Assembly: GCA_028023455.1 (NCBI GenBank)
Contig: JAQFVV010012511.1
Location: 2,604,165-2,668,164 of the forward strand
DNA from: Epiperipatus broadwayi
Taxonomy: Eukaryota > Onychophora > Udeonychophora > Euonychophora > Peripatidae
DNA length: 64,000 nucleotides
Reading direction: 5' to 3'
Numbering within the stretch: the stretch's first letter is position 1; each line of letters starts with the position of its first letter. Below, piece by piece: positions 45,581 through 57,359 of this stretch. A model generated the notes under the pieces. The model worked only from the letters and a program-made list of their open reading frames with translations. It did not search any database and was not told where the DNA came from. A program made the position numbers and the translations under genes.

Positions 45581-45660
45581 AATATGTGATTTTATATATA
45601 TGTTCATATAGTTTATATGTGGAAATAAAATTTTTGAAAAGAATTTAGAAGAAGTTTGTG

Positions 45661-48600
45661 AAGTTATTTATAATGTTTGAGAACATAATATATTTTAAAG
45701 AAGAAAGTAATTGCAATATATATTGTTGCTATAGAAATTGAAATGTTCTTTGAATATAAAAATGTAGGAAGATTTGTAAGTGATAAATACAACCATTTTG
45801 TATTAGAAAGTTAATAAACATTGCATATATAAAAATTATTGGTAATTGATAAAATATTTGAGTTATGCTAAATAAAAATGTTTTGTTTCACTAAATTGAT
45901 AAAACAAATGAAAGTTGGTGTAATTTTACTATAGGAGATGCCTCTGTCATCAATGAACATACATCTTCAATTCTCAAATGTCATATTGATGCTTGTCTGA
46001 AGCATATTAACAATTATATGCTTTCTTAAAGGATTAGCAAAGTTTCTGCAGTGAAATAATATAAATTTTGTTTTGTTTTATTGTTTTATGGAAAATCTCC
46101 CATTTTTATATACCTTCAAGGTTCAGTTGAAGTATTTTATTGTGTTTTCTATTTGAAGACAAGATCTGCCGATAGAAGATTGCATTTGTGATATTTAATA
46201 GATGCTCATACCAAGTTGTTATTTATTTCAATAAAGTTGAATACTCACTTTGTACTTTATTACTATTATTAACATTTATATATTTGTTGTATGATTTCAC
46301 AATTTGATGTTTTCTTATTGATCAAAGTTCATTATAAGATAAACTCATCATACTTTGACACCTTGTTCTAAAAGAATCCATTGATTTCATATTGCTGCTT
46401 GCAAGTGGAGTTCAGAAAAAAGTTATTATCTGCTTCATATACTCGTGATGCATATCAAAACAAATTTCAATAGATTTTCAATTTTATAATAAAGGTCAGA
46501 ATGTATAAATCTTTCAACTGCTGAGTTTTCTATGATATTATTTCAGAACCATAGAAAAATCTGATTGTTAATATGTTGTAACAAACTCAAAATGGATCAT
46601 CATTAGAATCAACATTTTTTAATGGTCAAGTCCTACAAGTCATTCTAGATCATCTTGTCTTCTCATCTTTGTTATTAGATTTCCATGATTATTCTCTATT
46701 GAACAAATTATCTGTTAATTTTTTGTGTGTGTCTTCATTCATTTTTAAAAGTTTTTCATTTTTTTTTTAATCTTATCAATTTTTTTGTTATCTTTTGCTA
46801 ATCTTTTACAGTTTTCTCATTATTCATAAACTTGTTCAATTCAGTATTTTTTTTTTTAAATCAAAAGTTTTTTCAATTTCATACTTTGTCCTTAGTGTTT
46901 CTTAACTATTTATTTATTTATGGTGTTAGCAAATATGATTTTTAAACAAATTAATTATTAACAAAATATCATTAAAAAAATCTAGAAATTTTAACCAGAA
47001 GATATATTGGGATAATAGCTTTATTAAGTCTTACTATTCTCCAGCCATAGATTCAACAGTCATTAATTATGAAGTTAAGAATTTATATTCCCATATCTAC
47101 ATGGGGTAGAGGCTTTCGAATTTTCTTTCCTCATCTTATCTGTCCAGTTAATCATTCATTATTCAAATTCCCATATCCAAAAGTCTGAAAATCTTTTTAT
47201 TGATTTTACTAAGAAATGTGGACTTAATCAGTGAAGTATTGAATAGCTTCACGATCTCAGATCTAACCACTTCAGCTTTACCTATTTATATAGAAAGTAG
47301 ATTGAAGTAAAGAAGGGTTCCCTCTTTTCTTCCAAAATGTAAGCTTGTGGTTAAGACCTGTGCGCACATTCTTGGGGTTACAGCCTTAGTAAATATTACT
47401 TAATATTTTATCAAAACTAAATTATGGATCCTGATAAGAGATTTTGATTTTATTCACTACAGTTCTCTCAGATAACAAGTATTAGGTATTACAAGCCATT
47501 ATTCCAGTGAAAGAAAGAATTCAAAAATCAATAGTTTACATACAAAAGGATTTCTTAAGAAAATAACAAATATAGTGGATCCTTAAGCAAGCATATGCTT
47601 CTCAAATTTTAAAATGATTCTTTAGTTCATAAGTATATTTGCTTAGCAAAGTGGAAAGTAGATATACTAGAAACAGAAAGTATCAAAAAGATAATCGTAA
47701 TCATATAATGAGCAAAAAGATAAAAAAAAAAAAACATTTAGAAAGTATTGGCTATTAATTTCTAAATTGAAAGCATGTCTCAGAATTGTGATAATAAATA
47801 ATTAAATAGTTTGTTTCTTGGAAATTGTATGTATTTTCAAATATTAAAAAAAAAGAGAACTGAGCTGCAATTCATACATTTCTAGTTTTCAAGTATGCCA
47901 CCCTACTATGGTTCTAAATCTATGTGATGCATACATAATATTTGCGTGTATGTTTGCTGCAGGATTTTTTGGAAAAAAATAAAGTCTTGCCTGGTAATAG
48001 AAAATAGTCCAAGTAGCTATACATAATTATCAATGCTTAAAAAAAGTTTTTGTTTCAAGGAAAAATAAAATGCTGATATTTATTAAATCACTATTTAGCA
48101 TCTGCTAGAACTAGCTAGGCGAATTAGTTTTAATAAAGGATTTGTCTTAATCAAAATTAATATTAACTTTTGTAAGAGTGAATTTAAAATCCATTGTCGT
48201 TTTATTTAAGACAATATAAAATAAATTTTAAATGGGAAAAGGATAGTCATAAAAGTAAAGTAGTTCTTTTATCTTTACTATTATAAATCATAAAAATGAC
48301 AAGAAGATAAACCCGTTGAAGAGATTCTTTTTTATTGGAGTCTTGGTCAATTGTTTACTATAGTTTATAAGTCACATATCATTTTAAGTGCTATAGTCAA
48401 ACATTTCACAAGAAAAGTAAATAGCTTTTTGCTTGGCAAATTTTTTACGCTACTATAAATCTTTTTAAATAATTAAAAGAAAATGTGAAGATTTTTTTTA
48501 AAGTAGTAAAGCACTTAGTTTCAGAGATTTTAACTCTCATCATTTTTTCTTTTTTTTTAGTGTTAAACGAAAACTTCTGTTATCTAATCATTGAAAAAAT

Positions 48601-49020
48601 CTATTATTTAATTATTGGTATATAGATAGGCTTTTTAATTACCAGTAACTTGTACTTATTAAAACGCTTCATCATCAGAAATTATGGATTCAGGTTTCAT
48701 AGGTTTATGTTGTTTGTTTAACCAATTCTCTCCACTTTATTCTATTATTCTGCAAAAAGACATCTGTCTTCAACATCGTCTATGGATTCTTCTTTTATAA
48801 TTAAAAGGGTAATAAGGTTAATGTTATTTTAATTGCAGTATGACGGAAACATTAATGTGCATTCCTGAAAACTAATAATATTTCCAGTTATCATTTTAGA
48901 AAACTTGTGTCTTAGTAGTGAAAGTATTTTCCAAAGGAGAACAATTTATTCTTACAATAAAAGTAAGATGGATTAAATCTCTGGTTAACCAGAGTAAAAT
49001 TTGAGGCATGCATGATTTTT
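45661..49020. other. A+T-rich; mostly unassigned
   Basis: The segment 47338-47395 (GTAAGCTTGTGGTTAAGACC ... GGGGTTACAGCCTTAGTAAA) is a truncated relative of the palindrome arm at 50.4-50.57 kb. A patch at 45930-46010 has an acceptor-like TTTTACTATAG and a short frame, not convincing. Nothing else is supported. Confidence 0.35.
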
Positions 49021-49025
49021 CGCTG

Positions 49026-49313
49026 TCAAATGGTGCTTTGTTCATCTTTTATAAATTTTACAGTTTTGTTTTTAAAGAAAATTATTTTCATCCATAAAAT
49101 TGTTAAAACAAGATCAGGACTAACTTTTTCAAATTTGAAAAATGTTCTGTTGCTTTCATTAACAAACTCACCTGCAAATATTAATAGTTGGTGAGTAATG
49201 GCTTTGGTGCCTTGGACCGTGCCTGTTATGGTAGTTGGTGCAATGCTGGATATCCGCCTATTCAGCTGAAGCATTTGGGTCTTCACTTCAGGGACCCCAG
49301 GGATGGAGATCAT
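49026..49313 (-). CDS. Candidate coding region, minus strand
   Basis: A 95-codon frame whose first 48 codons lie in clearly G+C-richer DNA: MISIPGVPEVKTQMLQLNR, then TITGTVQGTKAITHQL. At 49193 the sequence ATTTGCAG/GTGAGT is both a possible acceptor and a perfect donor, so the coding part may end or begin there. The plus strand of the same island has its own partial frames and is followed by AATAAA near 49537, so a plus-strand repeat or 3' UTR is an alternative. Not recognised. Confidence 0.3.
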   Translation of the reverse strand: MISIPGVPEVKTQMLQLNRRISSIAPTTITGTVQGTKAITHQLLIFAGEFVNESNRTFFKFEKVSPDLVLTILWMKIIFFKNKTVKFIKDEQSTI

Positions 49314-50405
49314 TGGGCAATAGATGAGTTCTTGGTGGTTGGGCCATGTAGACCCATGGACAAATACACATTAAACAAAAATATAGCAACCCTTTTATGG
49401 ATATAATTGTTAATGAGGGTATGTCCCTTTTGTAAACCTGGTTAATAATTGTTTTACCTTTGTAAGATTGAACACTTTCTAATCGTCAAAGGGTAAATAG
49501 ACCTGAAAATTTATGTAATCTTTTAACTAATAAAGGTTACTTTTGAAATTAAAATACATTCAGAAATCTCATTGAAATAAATAATGTTTATTCTTTAAAT
49601 TTTTTAATAATATCTTATGTGTAATATGCAAAAAAAAAAGAGCTTCAAAAACTGAATAAATTCAAAAATTGTATAGTCCAATTAAATTCAATCAAAAAAA
49701 AAAAAAATTGGAACATCTGAATTTAATCATTAAAAAAATTTGGTACATCATCGTAAAACGTTAGCTCTGGGTCTATGTAATATTAACATGCACATAAAAT
49801 TGCCATGCTATTCAAGTTTTCTTTTCCAAATTATTAATGTTTTTCAATAGTTGTTTTACAAAAGTGTAAAGATTAAGCAGTTGATGAACTGCAAGCAGTA
49901 ACTCCTTTGACATTTTAATGCAAATTAATATTAAAAGGTCAAAGTTTCCCGAATAAGAACTTTTAAATATTTGGAAGGGAATTTTTTTCCTATCTGATTT
50001 TTTTATATTATAATTAATCGAAGTTTGTAAAGAATTTACATTCAGTTTGTTTCTAGGTAATTACTAATTGACTCTATATGTTTTAATTTCTTTAGTACTG
50101 TAATTGTTTTATCTTTGCTTACTAACAATGTTTTTTTAAAGTAAATACTGGATAGTTTTTTAGTAGGTATTCATTTTAAATTATATTTGAAAGCATTTTG
50201 ATCAGTATTTAATCAACTTACTGCGATTCTTTTAAAATCAAATATTTAAAATTTAAAAAAATATAAAAGTATAAGTTATAAAAATAATTTGAACAATGAG
50301 AGAAGTATTCAAAAAATGAGCGAAAAGATTATTTATTGAAGAAATTATTAACCAAAGAATAATTATAAATTTTATTAAACGCCCATTATTATATTAAGTA
50401 ATAAT
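49314..50405. other. A+T-rich; nothing assigned
   Basis: No supported feature apart from the plus-strand AATAAA mentioned for the neighbouring island. Confidence 0.35.
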
Positions 50406-50410
50406 TTACT

Positions 50411-50572
50411 AAGGCTGTAACCTTAGAAATAAGCGTCTGAAAAATACGGAGGTAGGGACCTCTATAGGTCTTAAAACACAAGCTTACGCTATGAAGAAAA
50501 GACCTATAGAGGTCCCTACCTTCGTATTTTTCAGACGCTTATTTCTAAGGTTACAGCCTTAGTAAATTATTA
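50411..50572. repeat. Near-perfect inverted repeat, arms about 65 bp
   Basis: The left arm AAGGCTGTAACCTTAGAAAT ... GGGACCTCTATAGGTCTT is matched almost base for base by the right arm AAGACCTATAGAGGTCCC ... ATTTCTAAGGTTACAGCCTT. The spacer of about 30 bp contains AAGCTTACGC. The arms are much less A+T-rich than the surroundings. A truncated relative is at 47338-47395. Confidence 0.85.
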
Positions 50573-51250
50573 ACCAAAGAATAGTTATTTTTGGATGTGT
50601 GATTAGATATGTGAAAACTATGGGGAACCATTGATGATTCTGTTAATAATATTTATTAGTCATTCATTAGACTAGACATTATCCGTTTAATGAATAATAT
50701 TCTTGTAGTGTAATTTTGCTTACTATGTCTGGAGAAGGTGATTAAAACTATGACCTCATTTTTGATAGATAACTAATGATTGGGATGATAGAAAGATTTT
50801 AAGGGAAATGTGTTATAATTCTCAGTCCTGTATGATTGGTAGAGTACAGACCCAAGATCTACTTCTGCTGTCTGAATGTCATGTGATCTTTCAATTAGCA
50901 AATCATTTGAATATCATATTCTCAAGATATAGTTAAAGAAAGCTTCTGAAAATTTTTTTCTATAATTTTAAATAGCATCACAGAATCGTAATTTTCTGGA
51001 TATTGAACTCAAGAAAGCAATTACATAAATATATTAATTTTCAAGCCACTTATGAAATGATTAACTATGATCTAATTTTATTTTTGCATTTATAATAAAA
51101 GAGAAAGTAAAAAAGGCTTTTGGATTAGTTTTTTAAGTTCATCTTGTTTAAAGTTAATTAACTACAAATTCGTAATACATCAAATTATATTTTTCTAATT
51201 AATATAATCCTTAGTATTTTTGTGTGTGATTATTTACATGGTAAATGAAT
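50573..51250. other. A+T-rich; nothing assigned
   Basis: A possible decayed SINE at about 50825-50890 (GATTGGTAGAGTACAGACCC) lacks a B box. Nothing else. Confidence 0.35.
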
Positions 51251-51254
51251 GTAG

Positions 51255-51288
51255 ATGAGTTGCTCACCAAAATACATCAGCCAGAAAG
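51255..51288 (+). CDS. Candidate small-ORF exon 1
   Basis: ATG at 51255 begins MSCSPKYISQK and ends one base into a codon at a consensus donor, AAAG/GTAAGT. It may instead be an internal exon, since TGTAG immediately precedes it. It joins in phase to 51489-51559. Not recognised. Confidence 0.35.
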
Positions 51289-51488
51289 GTAAGTTTATTG
51301 GTTTTACCTTTGAGTTTATGACTACTAATAATCACTATGATATATATATATTTAATTCCTAATAGTTCTTAACTGAAACATCAACTGAATTTTCTTGAAA
51401 GTAGAATAATATATATGAATGATTTTTAAATTTATTTATATATTTACAATCATTCCAGATGAAGCTAAATTATGGCTCTTATTTCTAG

Positions 51489-51559
51489 GAAGCTATAAAT
51501 TCATCACTCAGGTAGTATTTGGTGACCGAAGGAAGAAAGGGCTGTTTGGTGGATGCTGA
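51489..51559 (+). CDS. Candidate small-ORF exon 2 (terminal)
   Basis: The acceptor GGCTCTTATTTCTAG precedes 51489. In the phase set by exon 1 the frame reads GSYKFITQVVFGDRRKKG, then LFGGC and stop TGA. The joined product would be 34 residues, basic near the end and with a C-terminal Cys. The exon is G+C-richer than its flanks. The intron is 200 nt. No family is recognised; it could be the end of a longer gene with more exons upstream. Confidence 0.35.
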
Positions 51560-51819
51560 TCTTTTATTTAACTATCTACAACTATAGATCGCTTTTAAGT
51601 GAAAGAATATTATATGAATCAAAAGAAGAACTTAAATAATATTAAATAGGACATGATAAGACTTTATGAAGCTAGAAGAAAAGATGAATAAATAATTGAT
51701 TAGAAAAATGAACTGTATTTTGCCACAAAAATATAGATATAAAAAGTACAAGTTGAGTGGAATATAGATAAAAAGTAAGAAAATCACTTTGTAAAGATTA
51801 CTATTAAAACAGACAAAAC

Positions 51820-51866
51820 TGTCTATACACTAAGAGCAAGCATAAGAAATGGTAATCATGTGATGT
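51820..51866 (+). mobile_element. 3' tail of the hammerhead-bearing repeat
   Basis: AGCAAGCATAAGAAATGGTAA and ATCATGTGATG are the family's 3' tail. The endonuclease frame of an RTE element starts about 30 bp later. Confidence 0.5.
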
Positions 51867-52220
51867 TTATTTGTAAAGATTGGTGATATATCAAACAGAA
51901 TGGTAAGATTAATTATTCAACTTAATGAAAGATACCAAATGCAGGTAATCTAGATTTATATTCCAATATGTTCTCATTGTAATAATGAAGTAGATGATTT
52001 TTATATAGATTTTAAAAACATTTTGAATTACCAAAAAATATTGAAAGTTGAAAGTACTGTGAAAAATTGATAGAAATGAGAGAGGACACGATTTATAGAA
52101 TTTGTATAAAAATAAAAAATGTGTTGTGAATTCTTCCTTTGACAAAAACTTTAAACAGAAATGATCATGCAAGCATCCAAATGAAGGTACAGCAGAATTG
52201 GATTATATTTGAACAAAACA

Positions 52221-52319
52221 GGTGTATCTCAATGTTTTCCTGAAGGTTTGTGATGATGGTGTTCTAGCTGTATTTTTATATTGGATTATTTCCAATATAA
52301 AAATACAGGTGTATCTCAA
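52221..52319. mobile_element. 75-bp hairpin insertion with 12-bp target duplication
   Basis: GGTGTATCTCAA occurs at 52221-52232 and 52308-52319, flanking a 75-bp insert inside the RTE copy. The insert ends in a perfect 17-bp hairpin (TGTATTTTTATATTGGA, loop TTATT, TCCAATATAAAAATACA). Its left part TGAAGGTTTGTGATGATGGT also occurs at 33.2 kb next to the inverted repeat there. Confidence 0.65.
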
Positions 52320-53463
52320 GATTGTAACATTCTTAACAGATTCAATATAGGATGGGAATGTCAATTAGTGAGATATATGATACATGTTAATTCAAAACTA
52401 GAGATATTACACTATTTAAAAAGATAATATTAAGAGCTAATATGAGTATTATTTTAATGAATTTAAATTAGAAATGGCAAATCATTTTAATGGAAAGTTC
52501 AGATTTGACTAAAATCAATAAAATGATAACTGATACTCTTTTAAAAACACTAGCAAAAATGAGTGATTCAAAAAGCACCCATTTGCCAGTAAATTTTTAC
52601 TTGAGAGAAGGCTAATGAATGGAGAAAAGTTGGAATATAAAAATACTTTAAAATGATCCTTAAAGTTCTATAAAATGATAGAAAAAGAATTATTAGTAAA
52701 TGTAAGAAAATATAATTATGAATTCACAAAGAAACATATAAAATAATTTTCAAAAGTATAAAACATCATCTTGATATAAAAAGAAAAAATGGAATTATGA
52801 GACACATCATGAAGTGTAATACAGTTCTTCAAGGAATTATATTTATAATTATATGTTGGACTGTTATCCTCATCTAGAATTAATTATTAAATATCTTTAG
52901 ATAAATTCAAATTGTCTTGAGGCACAAATAAAAGCATTTGAAAGTAAATTCAAATTTATAAACACATTCAACAAATAATATGCCATTATTCACAAACACT
53001 ATGGGATTATATACTGATAAAGAATAAGAAATAAATATAATCTCTATAATTACACATCTTTTGAATTATCAAGCATTTTAAATGAATAAGTGACGCACGC
53101 AATTAAATCTATAAGGAAGGAAAAAGTTTTAGAAAATGATGGAATTATTATTAATGTCTTAAAAGAAACAAGTGAAAAATAGAAAAATTGTTGGCAAAAT
53201 TATATGTCAAATAAGCTAAATAATAGAGATGTACAAAGTAATAATAGTAATATTTAAAAAAAATGATAAAGAAGATTTAATAAATTACAGATCTGGCAAT
53301 CTTGATTATAGTTTGTCTGCAGTCAACTTTGGGATTCATGCCAATCCAAATATCAAGCTGAATTTAAAAATAGTTTTAGCTTAGTGGTTCACATCCAAGT
53401 ATTGAAAAAAGTTGTAGAAAGCACAAATAAATATGAGTCATAATTATGTTTTTGATTTATAGA

Positions 53464-53760
53464 TTATGAAAAGGCATTTTATAAGCATTTCTACAATGAT
53501 TAAAGCTTTGAACCATCATGATATAGATCCAAGCTATTATCATATTCTGAAGAATATTCATCAAAATCCAATAGTAATGATTAGACAACATTGTAACACT
53601 AAGAAGATGAAGGGTTATTTTATATCTCCAAAGTTTTTTTTACATTTTTACAGAAAATATTTTATGGATTAAAATGGGAAGCTAAAGGAATAAAAGTAAA
53701 TGGAGATTATTTAAGTCATCTAGATTTTGCAAATGATGTGATTATTTTGTAAATAATACT
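53464..53760 (+). pseudogene. RTE reverse transcriptase fragment (copy C)
   Basis: DYEKAF at the start is RT motif A, in which the second Asp of the usual F-x-D-Y-E-K-A-F-D-S is lost. It is followed by LNHHDIDPSYYHILKNIH in the thumb-proximal region, a shifted GLKWEAKGIKVNGDYLSHL, then FANDV in place of FADDV. Both catalytic sites are damaged. Confidence 0.65.
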
Positions 53761-55472
53761 TCAGAATTTCAGGAAATGTTGCAAGAATTATCAGCTGAAA
53801 ATAAGAAAGTGAGATTAAAATTAAATACTAAAAAAGCTAAAATAATGTTTAATGGACTTTCTCAGCAAGAGAAAATAATGATTGATATTCATGAATTAGA
53901 AGCTAAGAACTATATTTACTTTTGTGAGATTTATTAATATAAGTGGAAACTTAATGAATGAAATTAATCACAGAATTAAAAATTTGGATAGGGCTTTTGG
54001 TAGAAATAATTGAATATTAAAAGGAAATGTGTTTATGAATTTGAAAATAAAGGTTTTTCTAATAGATGTGTTTCACCAGTTCTTACTTATGAGTCCAAGA
54101 CTTAAAAGACATTTAATAGAAGAACAATACATAAACTTTTGACTTCTTAATGAATTGGAAATAACAAGAAGGGAATTCTTACTTATGAGACTGAGACTTA
54201 AAAGACATTTAATAGAAGAACAATACATAGACTTTTGACTTCTTAATGAAATATGAACAAATGTATATTGGGAATAACAAGAAGAGATCAAAAGTAAAAT
54301 ATTTTGGTGAGAGAACAAACATTTAGCATTAACATCAAGAATTAATAGACAGGAACTAGGCTAGATATATTGCTAATAGATATGATAGTAAGTAAACAGT
54401 TGAATTTTTAAACTGAATTCCAAGAAATTGTAAAAGACCTAGAGAAAAATCATATGTGAAATGGATGAATAAATAAAATTTGTTGGTGAGATGTGAAAAA
54501 TAAAGGTTATGAATTGGAGAAATTGAATTAAACTTGGAAGACATTAATCTTGTTGTGGATTGATCATTGGTAAATGAAGTGACATTAAAAATAACTCAAT
54601 ACATATTCAACTCATTGTATGTATATATATATTGTATTTAATAAGTATTTTTAAATTTTGTTAATAATCTATGCATTTTTCAATATAAGCAGCCTATTTG
54701 CCTTTAAATTGCAATTTTTTATATTTCAGAGTGAATTTTTTTGTGCATGATTTTATATATATATCATCATCATTATCAATCCACTGCAAGATTAATGTTT
54801 CTCCAAGTTCAATCCATCTTCTCCGATCTTTAGCTTCTCTTCTCCACATCACCCCTGCACATTTCCTATTTCATCCATCCATCTCACATGTGGTCTATTT
54901 CTGGGTCTTTTACAATTTCTTAGAATCCAGTTTAAGATTTCAACTGTCCATTTATTATCATCTCTTCTAGAAATATGTCCAGTCCAACTCCACTTCAGTC
55001 TTTTTTTTCAATGAGGTCAGTAACACTTGTTTGTTCTATTACCCATATATTCTGTTTCCAATCTCGTCTTGTTACTCCCAACATGCATCTCTCCATACTT
55101 CTTTGAGTGGTCTGAAGTCTCTGTATTGCTCATCTATTAAGTGTCAAAGTCTCATATCCATAAGTAAAAACTGGTAAAACATATTTATTAAAACTTTCCT
55201 TTCAACACATAGGCATATTTCCTTTTAGTATCAAGTTATTTCTACCAAAAGCACTCCAACCAAGTTTAATTCTATAATTAATTTCATCCATTATATTTCC
55301 ATCTGTATTAATAATCTGACCAAGATATTTGGAACTGTCAACTTCTTCTAACTCATTATAATCAATCTATTTTCATATTTTGAGAAAATCCATTAAACAT
55401 TACTATAGTCTTTTTAACACTTATCTTTAGTCCTATTTTCCTACTTTCATCTGATAACTCCTGCAACATTTA

Positions 55473-55820
55473 TTACAGCTCTAAAACATTATTTGCAAAA
55501 ACAAGTACATCATCTTCAAAATGTAAATGACTTAAATAATCTCCATTTACTTTCATTTCTTTAGCTTCCCATTTTAACCCCACAAAATAATTCTTGCAGC
55601 ACTGCTGTAAAAAGTTTTGGAGATATGGAGTTACCTGCCTTACACCCTTCTCAATGTTGACTTTTGCAGTAGCTTTATGTAATCTAATTGTTGCTGTTGC
55701 ATTTTGATAAATATTCTTTAAAATATGACAATATCCTGGATCTATACCTTGATGATCCAATACTTTAATTACTGAAGAAATGTTTATAGAATCAAATGCC
55801 TATTCATAATCTGCAAATCC
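55473..55820 (-). pseudogene. RTE reverse transcriptase palm (copy A)
   Basis: Motif A reads DYE*AFDS, with a TAG stop at 55802-55800 in place of Lys. Then come HQGIDPGYCHILKNIY, KVNIEKGVRQ (motif B start), WEAKEMKVNGDYLSHLHF and FEDD in place of FADD. The two lesions hit catalytic positions, so the protein is dead. Confidence 0.8.
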
Positions 55821-56135
55821 AAAACATAATGGCAACTCATATTCATTTGTCCTTTCTATAACTTCTCTAAATACCTGGATATGCTCTACTGTACTAAAAC
55901 CACGTTTGAATCCAGCTTGTTCTCTTGGTTGGTGGAAATCCAATGTTCTCTGTAGACGAGTTGCAATTACCTTGGTAAAAATTCTGTATAAAACTAATAA
56001 AAGACTGATAGATCTGTAATTTCTAATATCTTCTTTTTTGCCTTTTTTAAATATTAATATTAATACTGCATTCTTCCAATCATCTGGTACATCTTTATCG
56101 TTTAGACACTTGGTATATAACTTTGCTAAAAAAAT

Positions 56136-56702
56136 TTATATTTCTTCACTTGCTTCTTTTAATATATCAATTATAATTCCATCATTACCTTGAGCCTTTC
56201 CTTTCTTCATACATTTAATTGCATGTCTCACTTCTTCATTTAAAATTCTCGGCAATTTGGAAGATGTAATAGATATAGAAGGTACTTGTTTTTTATTACT
56301 ATATAATTCTTGATAAAAGTCTTCTACCCATTTCATGATGTCATCTCTCTTTTTAGTAATAATTCCATCTTTTTTTCTTACTGCAGATATAAATTTTATA
56401 CCAATAACAAAATGTTGTTTTACAATCTTGAGACTTTTATTCTCTTCTGCAGATTTTCTTGCTAGTTCACAGTTATACTTTCTTATATCATTTTCAACTC
56501 TTTTCCACACCATTTTACAAAATTCGAGATATTCAGTCCTTTTTAATGCAACGTTTTTGTATATCTTCATATTCCTTTTTTTCTTCATAAATTTTCTAGT
56601 CTCAGTAGAAATTTTATTAGTCAATTGCTGCTTTTTTCTACCAGCTATCTTTGTTGGAGTTTTTAAAATTGTATCAGTTATTTTCATATTAATTTCATTC
56701 AA
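56136..56702 (-). pseudogene. RTE linker and RT N-terminal part (copy A)
   Basis: A 189-codon frame. Residues 1-100 are the basic linker between endonuclease and RT (KIAGRKKQQLTNKIS, then RKFMKKKRNMKIYK). Residues 100-189 start the RT: KKDGIITKKRDDIMKWVEDF, then LPRILNEEVRHAIKCMKKGK followed by AQGNDGI, the typical RTE motif 0/1 region. The frame ends before motif A. Confidence 0.8.
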
Positions 56703-57359
56703 ATCTGAATCATGTTTAAAATCTACTAATACTTGAAACCAATTTGTAAGTTCTAATTTAAATTCATTAGAATATATATAATGGTTAATAGTTTAAAATT
56801 ATGTTTTATCATGTTTTTAAAATGTTAAATATTTATCATAGTAAAAGTGATATATGGTAATAAATTGTTGATTATAGTTACCTCAAAAACTTATACATGA
56901 ATATTTTATTTAAAAAATGTTCCAAATCCACATGTAATATTTAGTAGTTTATAAATTGGAAAAATGTTTTTTATCTTTTATTGAATAAATAATTATATCT
57001 TACTACCTTCCAAATATATTGCATTATATAAATTGTGAATACCTTCATAGTAATTTAAAATACAAGGAATAAATCCTTTATGTTGCTTTTGCAAATTAAA
57101 AATAAATCCTAGATATGATATAGAATAAAATATCTTTAAATAACAACAAAATAATATATGACAATGAATGTAATATAATTATAACATATAAAAGCTCTTT
57201 TCAGCAATTTTTAAATTTTTGCCCTTTTCAATATGTCTTGGATAACTACAAAAATAACCTATATTTCATACATAGTGACATCTACCAGCTCCATATAAAA
57301 TTAACACAAACCTAAAATTTATGCTTTAATATCTTTATATTAACACATATTATCTAACC

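Larger units (their letters stand above)
44225..45660. mobile_element. Large inverted repeat with PLE-type ends, around a hammerhead repeat
   Basis: The left arm (about 44225-44755) and right arm (about 45115-45660) are reverse complements over about 500 bp with indels. Matching pairs include TTTTTCAAAAACTTTATTTT, CATTTCCTATGTTTCAC and TTTACTGGTGTTTTAGATGG. The right arm ends ATGTTCATATAGTTTATATG, GAAATAAAATTTTTGAAAAG, which looks like a transcription end. The centre is a copy of the hammerhead-bearing repeat (44757-45100) flanked by its inverted tail. No protein is encoded. Confidence 0.7.
51890..54620 (+). mobile_element. RTE-type LINE copy C, degenerate
   Basis: Plus-strand non-LTR element, 5'-truncated inside the endonuclease. 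Readings in order: RMVRLIIQLNERYQMQV (51903), SHCNNEVDDFY, NERGHD and HPNEGTAELDYI (endonuclease, to about 52210), the RT linker (52480-53250), DYEKAF (53464), HLDFANDV (about 53720, the position of the catalytic FADD), and a C-terminal part ending near 54600. Frames shift often. The closest relatives are copies A and B further right. Confidence 0.65.
54745..56775 (-). mobile_element. RTE-type LINE copy A, 5'-truncated
   Basis: Minus-strand element. The 3' end near 54750 carries a short ATTGATAATGATGATGATAT tail, as is usual for RTE elements. The C-terminal coding part (about 55010-54780) reads RPHVRWMDEIGN-like and the RT lies at 55800-55500. Sequence identity to copy B starts immediately and ends at about 56775, where copy B continues further 5', so copy A is 5'-truncated there. 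Confidence 0.8.
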
